Assembly: GCF_002127325.2 (NCBI RefSeq) | Contig: NC_035436.2 | Span: 117,034,233 to 117,098,232, forward strand | Reading direction: 5' to 3' | Source of the DNA: Helianthus annuus | Lineage: Eukaryota; Streptophyta; Magnoliopsida; Asterales; Asteraceae | Length of the DNA stretch: 64,000 nucleotides | In this document: one piece after another, positions 11,567 to 24,012 of the stretch | Numbering within the stretch: position 1 is the stretch's first letter | Layout of the letters: each line of letters starts with the position of its first letter | Notes under the pieces: generated by a model | Told to the model about the DNA's origin: nothing | Seen by the model: the letters and a program-made list of their open reading frames with translations, nothing else | Databases searched by the model: none | Translations under genes and position numbers: made by a program

Positions 11567-14500
11567 TGTCACACCCTGGCTTTGCGGAAGCGTGGTTAAT
11601 TTGGTGTGACTTCTTAATACCATAGCTTAATCATAACAAAGCTATATGAATTAAAAACATGCAAGAATCATCCATTAAATTTTAAAACCAAACATAGTGT
11701 CATTGTTTAAACGGAACAACACTCTAATAACCATAACATTGTTTCCCAAACAAAACAACTTAAACATAACATAAACACAGTTTAAGGACTGTGACTTGTC
11801 CAGGAAAGAGTCACATTCCCTAAACCCCGGATGACCTTGGAAACTAGTGCAGCGGGAAAACGTGCCATACCGTGCCAGATCTTTTAATTCCCTGAAATAC
11901 ATGTAAGTTGAAAAATCAACAATAATGTTGAGCGAGTTCATGTGTAAGTGAGTAAGTAAACCTTTGTATTTATCAAAAATCCTGGTATGTAGCAAATAAG
12001 GAAAAAGAGATCACCAATGGTTTGCAAGGCCATTGATATGTGTGAAATGCAAGTAGGAAGGCTCAAACCTAGCAGATTTATGCGTCGGGTACAAAGTCAT
12101 CCCGAGGTCCGTTATGCTGGGCCTGGGACTGGGCTCGCTACACCCAAATAGATCTATCGCTCCTGCCCCTCGGTCCTACCGTGAGGATTAATGACCTCAA
12201 GTTTCCGCCTACCCATTCACATGATCTAAAAAGTAACCCTCCTTACGCTAACCATACCATGTATAAAGTAATCATAAACATTGTAACATGTACTTCACCC
12301 CCGCAGTTTAGAAAACTGAAAACAGTTAAGAGAAAAGGGGGACATGAACTCACAGTCAGTGCGTCTCTACCAAGTACTCCGAATGTCAGCTGTGCGACGA
12401 CCTACATGTACTAATTCTATTAGACGGATGGCCGTGCCTTAGCTTTATAGTTTGGGTTTTTGGGAAATAGTTAGACAACTATTTCGTATTTATATTTTGC
12501 ATGTACTTGGTAATTAATCTCCTTCCCAAGGATGGGGGATTTAATACATGTGCGTTCAATTTATAATATTAAGTCTCACTCAATATATCTTCATTCCAAT
12601 ATAAATATTTTTCTCAAAAATATTATATTTCCATTTCACATAATTTTTCCCCAAAAATAATACATTGATAAAATATACGTTCATAATCATTTCCGTATAA
12701 TGCGTAAGTTACGTTTTAGTAATCGTGTGGTAATAATAATTACCGTTGTAACTTATATGTTTATCGTGAAAGCGTTTGTATTATTTTGGATTTGTCAACG
12801 TTTGCAAATATTATTTTTACTCTAAAAATAATATTTGTGTATTTTCACAAAATAATCATAAACAGTGTTGTGAAAAATTATATTTACCAAATATATATTT
12901 ATCACGTTTAGTTTTGTGAAAATCCCACCTCCGGATATTTGTAAATAAAGTCGTGGCGAAATATATTTTGAAAACATGTCGAAAATAATTCTAACACTTG
13001 TAAATAATTCTAAGTGTTAGGTTTTAGAAAAATTTCGCCAGAGTTTCCCCTGTAATTGGAGGTGGCCACGCTTTCAAGCGTATCATTTTCTTTTACAAAA
13101 TCATTTCAACAACTTCTTGATTTAATCAAACAATTTCCGACACATCAAACTAGTCGACAAGTATGTAAATCGCATAATCACATGAACTTGTAGTTTTTCC
13201 GAAAACTATAGTGTAGATCCCGTTATAGTTTGTGGATCTATGTGTAAAATAGCTTATTATCGTAAAAACCTCGTTTTTAGAATAAATTTATCTTTACATC
13301 TTCTCGTCATCTTTTACAAAGATTGTTATTTTGTCGAAACCTTTCGTTTCACAAGTGTTTATACGCTTGTGGTTTGTAAAAATCACACTTGTTAGTGTGT
13401 TATCCGTCTTTTAGAAAACATGATTTTCTCGACACTTGTTCCTTTGAAAATACCACTTGCAGATACGTAGATCCGCTAGTTTTAAACACTATTTTACAAG
13501 TAAAAATACTTTTACACAAGTTCATGTTTCTCGTGTGGTAGAGTTTCACCTTTTAACCCTTGTACCGATAGAAACAAGCTTATGTCAAGATCTATGATCT
13601 TAACAAAGTCGGGTTAAACGATGATCCGAGCTACCACAACGTAGATCGGGCCTCAATATTCACAACTTTCAAATACTACAACTTTTACACAAGTATTAAG
13701 CTTTTAACCAACAAGATTCATGTATTTAGTAGCCTTTAAAGCTTCAAAAGATAAGTTTCCGCATTTTAACCGTTATAAATCTTATTAACCACTTTAGAAT
13801 GATTCGAGTATGAGTTTCAAGTGTTATACCTCTAGCTCGGGGCTAGGGAAGATTCTATGCGAAAATGTGGTGGATAAAAGCAAGATAACGAGGTCCTTCG
13901 CCATCCGTTAGCTCCAAGACTCCTTATGCGTGACCCGAAAGACTTGTATGTGCTTGGAATGTATGGATCAAAAGCCGAAAATGGATGTAGAAGGGGGAGG
14001 GGGTTCGGCCGAGAGCCAAAGAGAGGAGAGGGAGTGTGCTTGTGTGGTGTTGGGTGTTGTGAATGAACTCTTGTGTTCCATGGTTTACTTATAGAAAAAA
14101 TCAAGATAATTATCCAATGGTTATGGTGTCTTCAAGATATTAAGCACAAACAATATAATAATCCAAGTGTTGTACCATGATGTTTCCCCCTAGTTACATG
14201 GTGGCCGATCGGCCTAAAGGGGGGGGGGGGTTTCTAGTTCAATTTCAAGTAGATAGTTAGTGTTTAGTTAAGTTAAACCAAGTTAGATTTAGGGTTAACT
14301 CGGTTAGTTGTATGATGTGTTATAATGCGGGTGTTAGGGTATTCAGGGACCCTAACTGGCTCAGAAAAAGACAAACAATGTTCATGACAATATTTTTATG
14401 TTCCGGGTATAGTCCGGTTGTTCGGTTGGATAGTAATCCGTTAAAGTGCTTAAGTAAGCTTTTAAGTGTCGTAAATAATATTTTTAGTGACACAACTCAT

Positions 14501-14982
14501 TCTGCAAAGTGTCAGGAATATTTTCCTCATGTTTTGGCACTTTACTAGTTAGCCAGAAGCAAGTATGTTATTAAAAGTGCTGTGGCTTGTGCTTAGAGTA
14601 CGTTTTAGGCACATCCAGTTATTATATCTTATTCCTAGAGACGCAGTTCTACAACCCTTGTATCCCTACACTCACTATGGGTGTAGTAAAATATTTCTGG
14701 CTCATATAGGCCCTTAGAGGCAGTGTCTGCCTGATGCTGGCTTTATCAGCATGTTCAATAGGTTATCCGTTCTAATGCTACTGTGCTTTAGAGCATCATG
14801 TTTGTCACTAAGGTTCAACGTGTAAATAATGTAGTGACGGTAATTAAAGTATGATGCAGGAATATACAAGTACTAGAAATCAAGTAGCAGTTCGTCAGCA
14901 ATTTCAGTTAAGCACAGTAATTAAGCAGCAATTAATTATTAATTAAATCGTACGGATACCTGGTTTAGTGAGGGTTGTCACA
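11567..14982 (-). repeat. Element A 5' LTR
   Basis: This 3416 bp copy begins TGTGACAACCC and ends GGGTGTGACA on the minus strand. A TATAAGTAAA box lies at about 14085-14094. Downstream (about 13832-14060) is a leader containing a 90-codon ORF without recognisable features. A donor-like CTGTGAGTTCATG (intron start 12353) and an acceptor-like CATGTATTTCAG/G (intron end 11892), preceded by GAACTCGCTCAAC, mark a candidate 462 bp intron matching those in the LTRs of C, D and E. Confidence 0.9.
14085..14094 (-). promoter_or_regulatory. TATA box of element A 5' LTR
   Basis: TATAAGTAAA on the minus strand is the best TATA match in the LTR and sits upstream of the A/C-rich leader. The copy in the 3' LTR is at about 3405-3414. 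Confidence 0.5.
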
Positions 14983-15801
14983 ACAACTCCCATCCCTAGA
15001 ATCCTAGGTTTGTTTGGACGTAAGGGATGACTGAATCCGATATACATAATTGGTAAACCTTTGATTCGTTTGACGGTTTATCCGACAGTCGCAAGGCTTG
15101 AATGTATGCGATAAACAATACCGCATAAATGTTTGTATCAGTAAAAGCATTGATTTTGCAAAACATAAATTTTGACTTAAACTGTGATTTATTCAAATAC
15201 ATTGTTTTGTACATTTTACCTATGGGATTGAGTAAATACTTTTTATTCACCATACATAACATTTGATTACACATTAACATTATACATATGGTTAGAGTAG
15301 ATACTTTTACTTGTCGTACATAACATTTGATTATACAAGACATGATTTACAATTGACATTAGACATTGATTACACATAAACATTTTGACATTGGTTTAAA
15401 CAAGACATTTTGATGGTTATTGATAAGTGATCTACATAACGAGGCGACGTGTAATATGATAAAAGCATGGTGGATATGCCGCTGGTACTTCATATATATA
15501 AGTGCTTTTATGATATTACATATCGTAGCGTTATCTAAATCATTTTGACAAAGACATAATACATTTTTACAATAACATATTTTCACAAGACATTGTTTTA
15601 CAACCGACATACTTTATATAAATCCATTTTCACTTGTTATTTATTTAACCATGCACTATTATTTTATATCGTCTGATTTTCATATCGAATTTCGTAAGAT
15701 TTTATAAAAGAAAACATTTTACAAGATTCATGACTTCCTTTTTGTTAAACACTTCTTTTACTTACAAGTCATGAATCCTACAACCACAAAACCTATGTAT
15801 C
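14983..15801. repeat. Unidentified A/T-rich repeat, left of element F
   Basis: There is no convincing gene. Repeated words such as ACATAACATTTGATTA (about 15255 and 15320) and GACATTGATTACAC suggest repeat-derived DNA. It is continuous with 63694-64000 once F is removed, since GTATC flanks F on both sides. The far end of that combined stretch reads GGTCGGGGTGTGACA (ending about 63982), like a Ty3 LTR terminus, so this may be an old LTR interrupted by F and perhaps by A. Confidence 0.45.
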
Positions 15802-16528
15802 TGTTGGGATTAAACCCTATCAGAGGAACAGATAATTAAAGCCAAAACTGGATCAGGGAAGTGGATCCAGAATAAGCAGATGTTATGTGTTCAAGTCTCT
15901 CCCCTTGAAAGTGAGTACAATATCTGATGATCTCCAATCTACTGATTGTTACAACTGCTGACCTATAACTGCTGATCAAGTCAAAGACTGATGAAGACTA
16001 AAGCCCTGCTGTTCAACCTACTGCTATGAGTTAAGCTCTGCTGGATATGTCAAGTACTGCTGGGTTCACATCAGTGGAAGGTTACAGCAGTAGTTTAGTT
16101 TATTTCATGTGATGTATTGTAATCAGTGTTTAGCATAGCAGTACTTGTATAGATCAGATGTTAGAGTTTGTTAGGAGGTTAGATGTCACTTTCATGGTGA
16201 CGTCAGCAAAGATACCACAGTGGTTTGTCCGTGCCTATAAATAGAACAGTACCCTGTACTGTTCTATGAGCTCTTCACCATCTTTCTTCCTGTATGAACA
16301 AATCATTGTGAGCTCAGGCTGAGGGGGAGTTAGTTACATACATGCAATTGTAATCGTTGTTGAAATAAATTCAATCATTCGGTTCTTTGTTGAAAATGTG
16401 TGTTGAAAGCAATTCTCCTGTTTGATTGTGTAAAGTTTGCTCCCATTTATATTCCGCTGCACTACTCATTCATTGTTCATCTTAATTCAAACATAAAACA
16501 CAATCAAAACCAAACTCAGATCCTAAAA
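15802..16528 (+). repeat. Element F 5' LTR
   Basis: The 727 bp copy begins TGTTGGGATT and ends GATCCTAAAA. The partner copy at 62978-63693 begins TTTTGGGATT and also ends CTAAAA. About 20 substitutions and some indels separate them by eye. The end is AA rather than the usual CA. The termini form an imperfect inverted repeat (TTTTGGGATT against TTTTAGGATC). Confidence 0.88.
16198..16267 (+). promoter_or_regulatory. Element F core promoter: TGACGTCA, TATA box and start-site hairpin
   Basis: A palindromic bZIP-type site TGACGTCA (16198-16205) lies about 30 bp before TATAAATAG (16236-16244). Overlapping and following the TATA box is a perfect inverted repeat with 12 bp arms, ATAGAACAGTAC and GTACTGTTCTAT (16241-16267), and a 3 nt loop. 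It would fall at or just before the RNA 5' end. All three are kept in the 3' LTR (63373-63442). Confidence 0.65.
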
Positions 16529-16578
16529 ATTGGTATCAGAGCTTGGACAGTCAAATTTGATCTAAGAATCATGTTGAC
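16529..16578 (+). promoter_or_regulatory. Element F primer-binding site and leader stub
   Basis: TGGTATCAGAGCTTGG begins at 16531, two bases after the LTR, and matches the initiator tRNA-Met end. Only about 35 further bases of F leader survive before element B sequence starts at about 16579. Confidence 0.8.
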
Positions 16579-16768
16579 ATAGATAGTAAAGTTTTGAAGG
16601 GCTTCTGATAGTTCATTCATGTTGTTAGCACATACGAAGACGCACACAACCTTAAGTTAAAATTTTGTAAATTAAAATTTCACAAAATCACATAATGGCA
16701 ATAAGAAAAATTAAGTATTTCTAAATACTTAATTGGCTTAAACCAGTGGCTCTGATACCACCTTGTTC
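16579..16768 (-). repeat. Second element B primer site and leader, truncated
   Basis: This nearly matches 43468-43660. The primer site (minus strand of 16748-16760, TGGTATCAGAGCC) is followed by perfect 12 bp hairpin arms AATTAAGTATTT and AAATACTTAATT (16709-16734). Homology starts at about 16579 within the leader. Confidence 0.8.
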
Positions 16769-17972
16769 TGTCACGGCCTCGCCCCGGTTTTACCCGGTCC
16801 AGGTGTCGCGGGACAGAAACCCGTGGTATTTAAGTTTACAGCGGAAGTCTAGCAGGATCATTTAAACTTGAAAATGCCCGATTATTTTATTTCATAATTT
16901 GGGATAAATCCCGTAATTTACAATAGAGGAATTTTTCTAGGAAATTCCCTGTTTTACAAAACATGTTTATTTATTTGTCTGAGCCACCACTTCAAGCTTT
17001 ATTAGTGCTCCGTAGCACTTTTCCTTGATTTACAGTAGGTTACCTGAAACATGTTTTAAAAATATTTTATCAGCGGGGAAATACTGGCGAGACACTCAAT
17101 TTGATAAAACGACACGTAGTTACAATTTACAGCATAAGAGCGATTACAATGGCTTCTATCTTATTTTTGTCTGGCGCCGTGTCACCTCCTGGTGACGATT
17201 GTCATACCACTATTGGGTCCTTTCACCCAAGTAGTGATGATTATCACTGTTAGGATTATTACCCTAACCGTGAGAAATTAGTAATGTGCACAATACCCCA
17301 CTAGCCAGTGATTCAAGATAACCACGACTTAATCCCTGTAATTATAAATTTTTGAAAATAATTTGGAGTACTGTAAAACACTGTAAATAAAAAGAGAATG
17401 ACTCACATTGCAAGTTTAAACAGGCAGAGTTTAGCCTACTGATAAGCCTGATAACCTAATTTAAACAACAATGCACACGAACTAGGTCAGTAACTAATAC
17501 AGCATTTACGATAACTCACGAGATTAAAACCCTCACAACGAATGAAAAAGTGCAACACTTAAACATCCATCGAATTCACGACGAATGACAAAGTATAGCC
17601 CTAATGTGGGCAGCACTTAAACATCCATCGGATAGTTTCAATCGATCGGACATTGAATCGTAGCAGCGATCGAGTTAATACCCTGTATCGTAGCATCGTC
17701 TCCCTATGTGAAAATGTGAATTTGAGCAGTAGAACTTCGTTTTTGATTAAAATTTTCGACACAGGTGAACTGCTCATGCACTGAACAATTTATAGCTGAA
17801 AAATGGGGTTTACGCGGCCTGCGTAAACCCTCTCTTAAACTTACACGGCCCGCGAGGGTCACCTAGTCTACGTGTAAGGCTGGGGTGTCATGAGTAGGTT
17901 TGCCGGATGTTCGACACGTGGCCCGGCATGCTTATCTGGTCAACCTTAAGTTGAGGCGGCCCGCGTAAGGCC
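16769..17972 (-). repeat. Element B left LTR
   Basis: It aligns over 1204 bp with 43661-44864. A TATAAATTG box on the minus strand is at 17786-17794. Compared with the right copy it seems to lack about 130 bp at its start, so the purine tract GGTGGGGAGG joins LTR sequence directly. Variants of GCGGCCCGCGTAA recur near its start (about 17812-17970). Confidence 0.8.
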
Positions 17973-17987
17973 TCCCCACCTTATTTA

Positions 17988-18008
17988 AAATCTCGTCCTC
18001 GAGATTTA
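17988..18008 (-). promoter_or_regulatory. Element B stop-codon palindrome
   Basis: The arms AAATCTCG (17988-17995) and CGAGATTT (18000-18007) surround a 4 nt loop and overlap the pol stop codon, in the same position as the AATTTCG palindrome of the other Ty3 elements but with a different sequence. Confidence 0.55.
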
Positions 18009-21000
18009 CTGAAATAAGTGAGGATATTTTCGCTTCATCTCCGATTCCAGCTCCCAAGTGTATTCGGGTCCTCTTTTTGAATCCCATTTGACTTTTACTA
18101 GTACCAAGATTTTGTGTTTGAGAAACTTAATCTTTCTGTCTTCTATTTGAAGTGGTTTCTCAACAAATTTTAGCTTTTCATTTATCTCTATGTCCGGAAG
18201 AGGTACTACCAGTGATTCGTCAGATAAACATTTCTTGAGGTTGGATACATGGAATACCTCATGTACCCCGGCTAACTCTTCTGGTAGTTGTAAACGATAG
18301 GCAACTATTCCTATGCGCTGAATTACTGGGAATGGTCCTACGTACCTTGGACTTAATTTTCCTTTCTTACCAAAATGGACTATCCCTTTCCAAGGAGAAA
18401 CTGTTAAGAGTACCTTGTCTCCGACTTGAAATTCCAGTCGCTTACGTCGATTGTCTACATAACTCTTCTGGCGATCTCGTGCCGTCTTTAGTCTTTCCTT
18501 GATTTGAGTTATCTTGTCAGTGGTTTCTTGCACAATATCAGGACCTGATAATTGGCTTTCTCCTATTTCTGCCCAGCAAACAGGAGTTCTACACTTGCGT
18601 CCATACAGTGCTTCGAACGGGGCAGCTCCGATGCTTGAATGATAACTATTGTTATAGGAGAATTCAATTAAGGGTAGGTGGTTATCCCAGTTTCCACCAA
18701 AATCTATCACACATGCCCTGAGCATGTCTTCCAGGGTTTGGATCGTCCTTTCACTTTGTCCGTCTGTTTGGAGATGGTAGGCAGTACTTAAATTCAATCA
18801 GGTCCCCATTGCCTCTTGAAAACTCGTCCAGAAATGCGAAGTGAAACGGCTATCTCTATCCGATACAATAGAGAGTGGAACTCCATGTAAAGATACTACT
18901 TCGTCTACGTATAATTTTGCTAACCTTTCCATGCTAAAGGTTTCTTTCATGGGTAGAAAATGAGCTGATTTGGTTAATCGATCCACAATTACCCAAATCG
19001 CATCATTACCTTTTCTGGTTTTGGGCAAATTAGTAACAAAGTCCATTGTTATTAGTTCCCATTTCCACACAGGCATCTCTAACTGTTGGAGTAACCCTGA
19101 AGGTTTCTGGTGTTCTGCCTTAACTTGTGAACAAGTTAGACACTTAGATACATATCTAGCTATGTCCTTTTTCATTCCTACCCACCAGAAATTATTTCTT
19201 AAATCTTGGTACATCTTATTGTTTCCTGGGTGCATGGTATACCTAGATTTATGGGCTTCCTCTAAAATCTTATTTCTTAATTCTCCTTGCTTAGGTACCC
19301 AAATCCTTTTCTTATGGAATCTCCAGATTCCATCACTTCCTTGCTCTAATTCCTTTATTTTTCCTTTCATTTCTTCAGCATCATCCTCAATTGTTGTGGC
19401 TTGAACATTCTTCAGTTGTTCCATTAAGTCTAATTGTAAATTTAATCTAAGAGCACGAACTCGCTTTTGCTTTTCATGATACTTACGACTTAAGGCATCC
19501 GCAACTACATTTGCTATTCCTTCGTGATATTGGATATCACAGTCGTAGTCGCTTAGAATTTCCATCCATCTCCTTTGCCTCATGTTCAACTCTTTTTTCC
19601 CAAATATATATCTTAAGCTCTTATGATCCGTATAAACGGTAAACTTGCTTCCATACAGATAGTGTCTCCAAATCTTAAGGGCAAAAATTATTGCTCCTAA
19701 TTCTAAGTTAGGAGTCGTATAGTTTTCCTCGTGCTTCTTCAATTGCCTTGAGGCATACGCGATTACCTTTTTGCGTTGCATTAGCACACATCCTAATCCT
19801 AATTTAGAAGCATCACAGTAAACTTCAAAATCTTTTGTTCCTTCTGGTAAGGCAAGAATTGGGGCGTTTGTCAATCTTTGCTTTAAAATCTTAAAAGCCT
19901 CTTCTTGTCTAGGCCCCCACTCAAACTTCACCACTTTACAGGTTAGACTAGTTAATGGCACAGCTATCTTAGAAAAATCTTTAATAAATCGCCTATAGTA
20001 CCCCAGCTAATCCTAGAAAGGTTCTAACTTCCATAGCTGATTGCGGGACCTTCCATTTGGTGATTGCCTCTATTTTGGAGGGATCTACGTGAATACCTTC
20101 ATGATTCACCATATGCCCTAAAAATTGCACTTCCTGAAGCCAAAATTCACACTTCGAGAATTTAGCGTAAAGCTTCTCCTTTCTTAACAAAGTTAAGAGT
20201 GCATGCAAATGTGCACAATGCTCGTCCTGACTTCTGGAATAAATCAATATGTCGTCGATGAAGACAATTACAAATTTGTCCAAATACGGTTTACAGATCC
20301 TATTCATCATGTCCATAAATGTTGCAGGAGCATTTGTTAGTCCAAACATCATAACTGTAAACTCGTAGTGGCCATACTTCGTTCTGAAAGCTGTTTTAGG
20401 TATGTCTTCTTCTTGTACTTTCAACTGATGGTATCCGGAGCGTAAATTAATTTTAGAAAAATATATAGCTCCCTGAAGTTGATGGTATCCGGAGCGTAAA
20501 TCAATTCTAAGTAATGGGTACCGATTCTTATTGTAACCTTATTCAATTCCCTATAATCGATACACATTCGCATCGAACCATCTTTCTTTTTTCACAAACA
20601 ACACTGGTTCTCCCCAAGGGGACGAACTAGGTTGTATAAATCCTTTGCTTAATAATTCATCTAACTGCTTTTTCAATTCTAACATTTCGGTGGGTGCTAA
20701 CCCATAAGGTGCCTTGGCTATCGGTGTAGTTCCCGGAATTCTAAATTCTACCTCCCTATCGGTTGGTAATCAAGGTAGTTCTTCCGGGAATACATCTGGG
20801 TATTTTGATACTACAGGAATTTCCTTAAGTTCTTTACCTTTGGTATTAACAACTATCGATGCCATATATGCTATTCCTTGTTTTCTTGAATAACTGGCCA
20901 CTTTCATTACTGAAATGAATTTCATTGGCCTTCGTGGCTTATCTCCTGTAACCATAATTATTCCTCCTGTGGGTGTATGAATTTCTATAGAATTCTTATC

Positions 21001-21106
21001 ACAAAGGATTCGAGCATGGTTGGCTATTAACCAATCCATTCCTAACACAACATCGAATCCAGCTAAGTTCATGGGTAACAGGTTTGCAGAAAATGTATGA
21101 CCTGAA
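18006..21106 (-). pseudogene. pol: Element B pol: protease end, RT, RNase H, integrase, broken
   Basis: Segments recognised on the minus strand are: the C-terminal half of the protease with VVLGMDWL (20770-21072); a damaged RT start (about 20425-20769) that includes a short duplication of TGATGGTATCCGGAGCG; RT with FIDDILIYS (19993-20424); RNase H with YCDAS and integrase with TKSAHF and DRDSRF (18798-19961); then GQSERT, a GPF module and a chromodomain-like end (18006-18797). A TGA stop at 18798 interrupts the integrase in frame, and there are frame breaks near 19975 and 20425. The 5' half of the protease lies beyond element C at 40462-40989. Confidence 0.88.
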
Positions 21107-24012
21107 TGTCACACCCCCAAAATCCACCTGCGGAGTATCACCGTTTGGGAGCATGACTGACCAGGATCAAGCCACCAATCATATAGAACGTTGTATAAAG
21201 TAGAAGTAATTGCAATATAAACCAAACCAAATCCATATGAAAGGTGTTTCCAAAATATAAGTAAGTTATCATTGTTTAGCGGAAGCGTATAATTAAAACC
21301 CAACATAATTAAGTACGAAATGTCATAAGCGTTTAATAAGATAATCACGATCCAAGCCCACAACGACCCGCTCTTCCATGTGCAAGCTCCATATACCTAA
21401 CGACCTGCAAGGCATGTAACAGAGGATCAACAACTAGTTAAGCGAGTTCACAGAAAGTAAATGCGTAATAATAAGTTCGTTTGTAACAGGTGGCTCTACT
21501 GGGTCGTTAGTACGTTCTATTGGTGGGGGCTTCCCGTGTTGTATAACCACTAGACTACTCGTAACCATAAGTATCCTTCACAACCGAGGGATAGTAATAA
21601 GCATAAGTATCCTTCACATCCGAGGATAGTAATAAGTATAAGTATCCTTCACATCCGAGGATAGTAATAAGTATAAGTATCCTTCACATCCGAGGATAGT
21701 AATAAGTATAGGTATCCTTCACAACCGAGGATAGTAGTAAGTATAAGTGCGCGTAGGTTTTACGTGCGTATCCTTCACAACCGAGGATAGTAGTAAGTAT
21801 AAGTCTACGTAGATTGTAAGTATGTGTCCTGCACAACCGAGGACAGTGAATAGTATGAGTATGTGTCCTGCACAACCGAGGACAGTGGTATGGTAGTCTA
21901 GTATTTGTGTCAGTACGAATCTATTCGATCTTATTCCTTCAATCCCATTCCCAAGCCCTTGGGAATCCCATGCCTTAGTAAGGGTGTGAACTCACCTTGG
22001 TTTGCTCGGTATGCTTAGGTTATGCACTCACAAGTAATCAATCAAGTCCTATTGTATGCACGTATAATCAATCAGTACATGATCGTAAGGTTTCATATAG
22101 ACTTGAGTCACAAAGTCTCTTACTCACATTACACAATTAGCACACATGCATTTCACGCATTACAATGCAAATCTCAATAATCAGTCATATCACAAAACGA
22201 TACACTAATTCCTCTTCATGAAACTTAATGTGATAATGAATTGAAAATCCATTACATGCATCGAACAATTATTGGACCTCCTATGCTAATCATATTTTCC
22301 AAGCAAGATCCCTTTTTGAATCACATGCCCACCTTGACTATTATAAGAAGTTTACTCAATCAATTTATTTAATTGGACCACAACATTGGAAACAATAAAT
22401 TTTCAATCATCTTATTGGCCGACCAGAACTTATGAGAATACTGAACAGTCTTAGTAGGTACTCATTTCATGCACAAGGGCCGACAAACTTCTGAGTTAGT
22501 GTTAAAGTTATTGGGCCGAGGTATCATAACTACTTAAAATCATGCATACACACATAAGCCTATGAAACCAGTTAATACTTCAAGCATTTACCATGTTCCG
22601 ACCTACACTAGCATAAAACTCGGATCTTATATTCCTTTATTTCATTAATAACAAACTCGGTCCATCCATCTCTTAAAAAAAAACTCGGACATGGGCCAAG
22701 CCCCTTAAAAGAAACTCGGACAAGGTGTGTGAGGATTGAAACTCGGACCTAGTGTCCTGTTGTAATCAAACTCGGACCTTCTACAATTCAATAAAGGTCG
22801 GACCTGTTAAACATTTCAAAAAAACTCGGACTTCATGAATTTAAGAAAGTCGGACACCACATAATTATGCCAAACTCGGACCCCTTTGAGGTTTTCATAA
22901 AAAAACTTCGGACATGGGGAGGGGTTAAAAACTCGGACCCTATACCCTTTCACAAACTCGGATCCTCTTGATGAACATTAAACTCGGACATGAAGTGATC
23001 AACAAACTCGGATCACCTAACACTTAAACATAGTCGGACTTGGGCAAGCACATTAAACTCGGGCCACACATTAACATAAAACTCGGATACGATACTCCTT
23101 ATCAAACTCGGATATGTAATCATAAGTTAAAAGTCGGGCATATACTAAACTTTTAAAGAAAATCGGACTTCATATGATAACAAACTCACTCTTTCATCTT
23201 GTAAAACTCGGACCATTCACATATATTAAAAACTCGGACCTTATTAAACTCATAGAAACTCAGACAAACATTTCATCATTCGATATTTTGTAATTGGAAC
23301 AGTTACGTTTCCTGCGATCAATAGTTTCATTCATCTTTCTAAAACCCTAATTTCATGCACTTGAACGGCAGAATCTCAATCAATCGATCAATGCTTAATA
23401 ATAATAGCCATTTCAGGATCAATCTATCAAACGTACACTATCATCATCATCAATAATTCATAATCAAAACAAAATCACAGAAGTATCATATGAGAGCTAG
23501 GGTTTTCATGAATACACAATCAAGAATTGACAATAATCAAACAATCAATTAGATTTACAAGTATTACGATAATCAATAAACAATTACCTTGAATGATTCT
23601 AGAGAAAAAGAGGAATCGAAAATGGTGAATGCCTTGTGCCAATGATGGTGGTGATGATGATTGCTAGAGGATTAGAGAATTGCAAGTACGTGTTTTGGTT
23701 TTGTGTGCAAATGATTAGTGAAATGAGATTAGGGTCAAGTATCTAGGATTTCACTAATTACTCTCTACCTCCCTAAGTATTATATTTTACACATGCACAC
23801 CACCTCATAACCATTTCCTAGTTTCACCACCAAGTTCATATATTTACCAAGTCTTTCACAATTAACAAACAACCATGCACAATCAAACAATAGATTCATC
23901 GCATCAAAACGTATACCATTTCATAGCAATTAATTGTGCAAATAAACAGCTAAACAATACAAGAACGTGCAATAAAAGCGAAATAGCAATCTTGGAAATT
24001 CGAGTTGTCACA
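21107..24012 (-). repeat. Element C 3' LTR
   Basis: The ends are TGTGACAACTCG and GGGGGTGTGACA on the minus strand. It contains short repeats with TATCCTTCACAACCGAGGATAG (about 21570-21890, coding only for accidental peptides) and the ACTCGGAC array at about 22620-23275. Confidence 0.92.
22620..23275 (-). repeat. Dispersed ACTCGGAC array in element C 3' LTR
   Basis: About 25 copies of AAACTCGGAC (minus strand GTCCGAGTTT) and close variants recur every 20-35 bp, separated by unrelated A/T-rich spacers. This is not a tandem repeat, because only the word is kept. The same array is at about 39065-39720 in the other LTR. Confidence 0.85.

Larger units (their letters stand above)
887..14982 (-). 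mobile_element. Element A: Ty3 chromovirus-like retrotransposon, 14.1 kb
   Basis: Two direct LTRs of exactly 3416 bp each (887-4302 and 11567-14982) enclose, in minus-strand order: primer-binding site, leader, an extra acidic ORF, gag-pol with one small intron, and a polypurine tract. By eye the LTRs differ at about 30 positions, near 0.9 percent. No 5 bp target duplication is visible. The outer end of the 3' LTR reads GATC where the other copy has TGTC, so the left edge seems eroded or rearranged. Gag-pol shows no stop or frameshift, so this is the best candidate for an autonomous element here. Confidence 0.92.

Noticed and set aside
16531..16546. A tRNA gene suggested by TGGTATCAGAGC matches
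   Set aside because: These short matches (also at 11551, 29439, 37542, 43640, 54946) are primer-binding sites complementary to the tRNA 3' end; no cloverleaf surrounds them.
21684..21875. Cys/Thr/His repeat ORF (CRTHTHT-like) in element C LTRs
   Set aside because: It is produced by the short tandem repeat TATCCTTCACAACCGAGGATAG and is present only as an LTR by-product.
22620..23275. CRISPR-like array
   Set aside because: The repeat word is only 8-10 bases, variable, with irregular spacers, in a plant LTR. It has none of the direct-repeat length or regularity of a CRISPR array.
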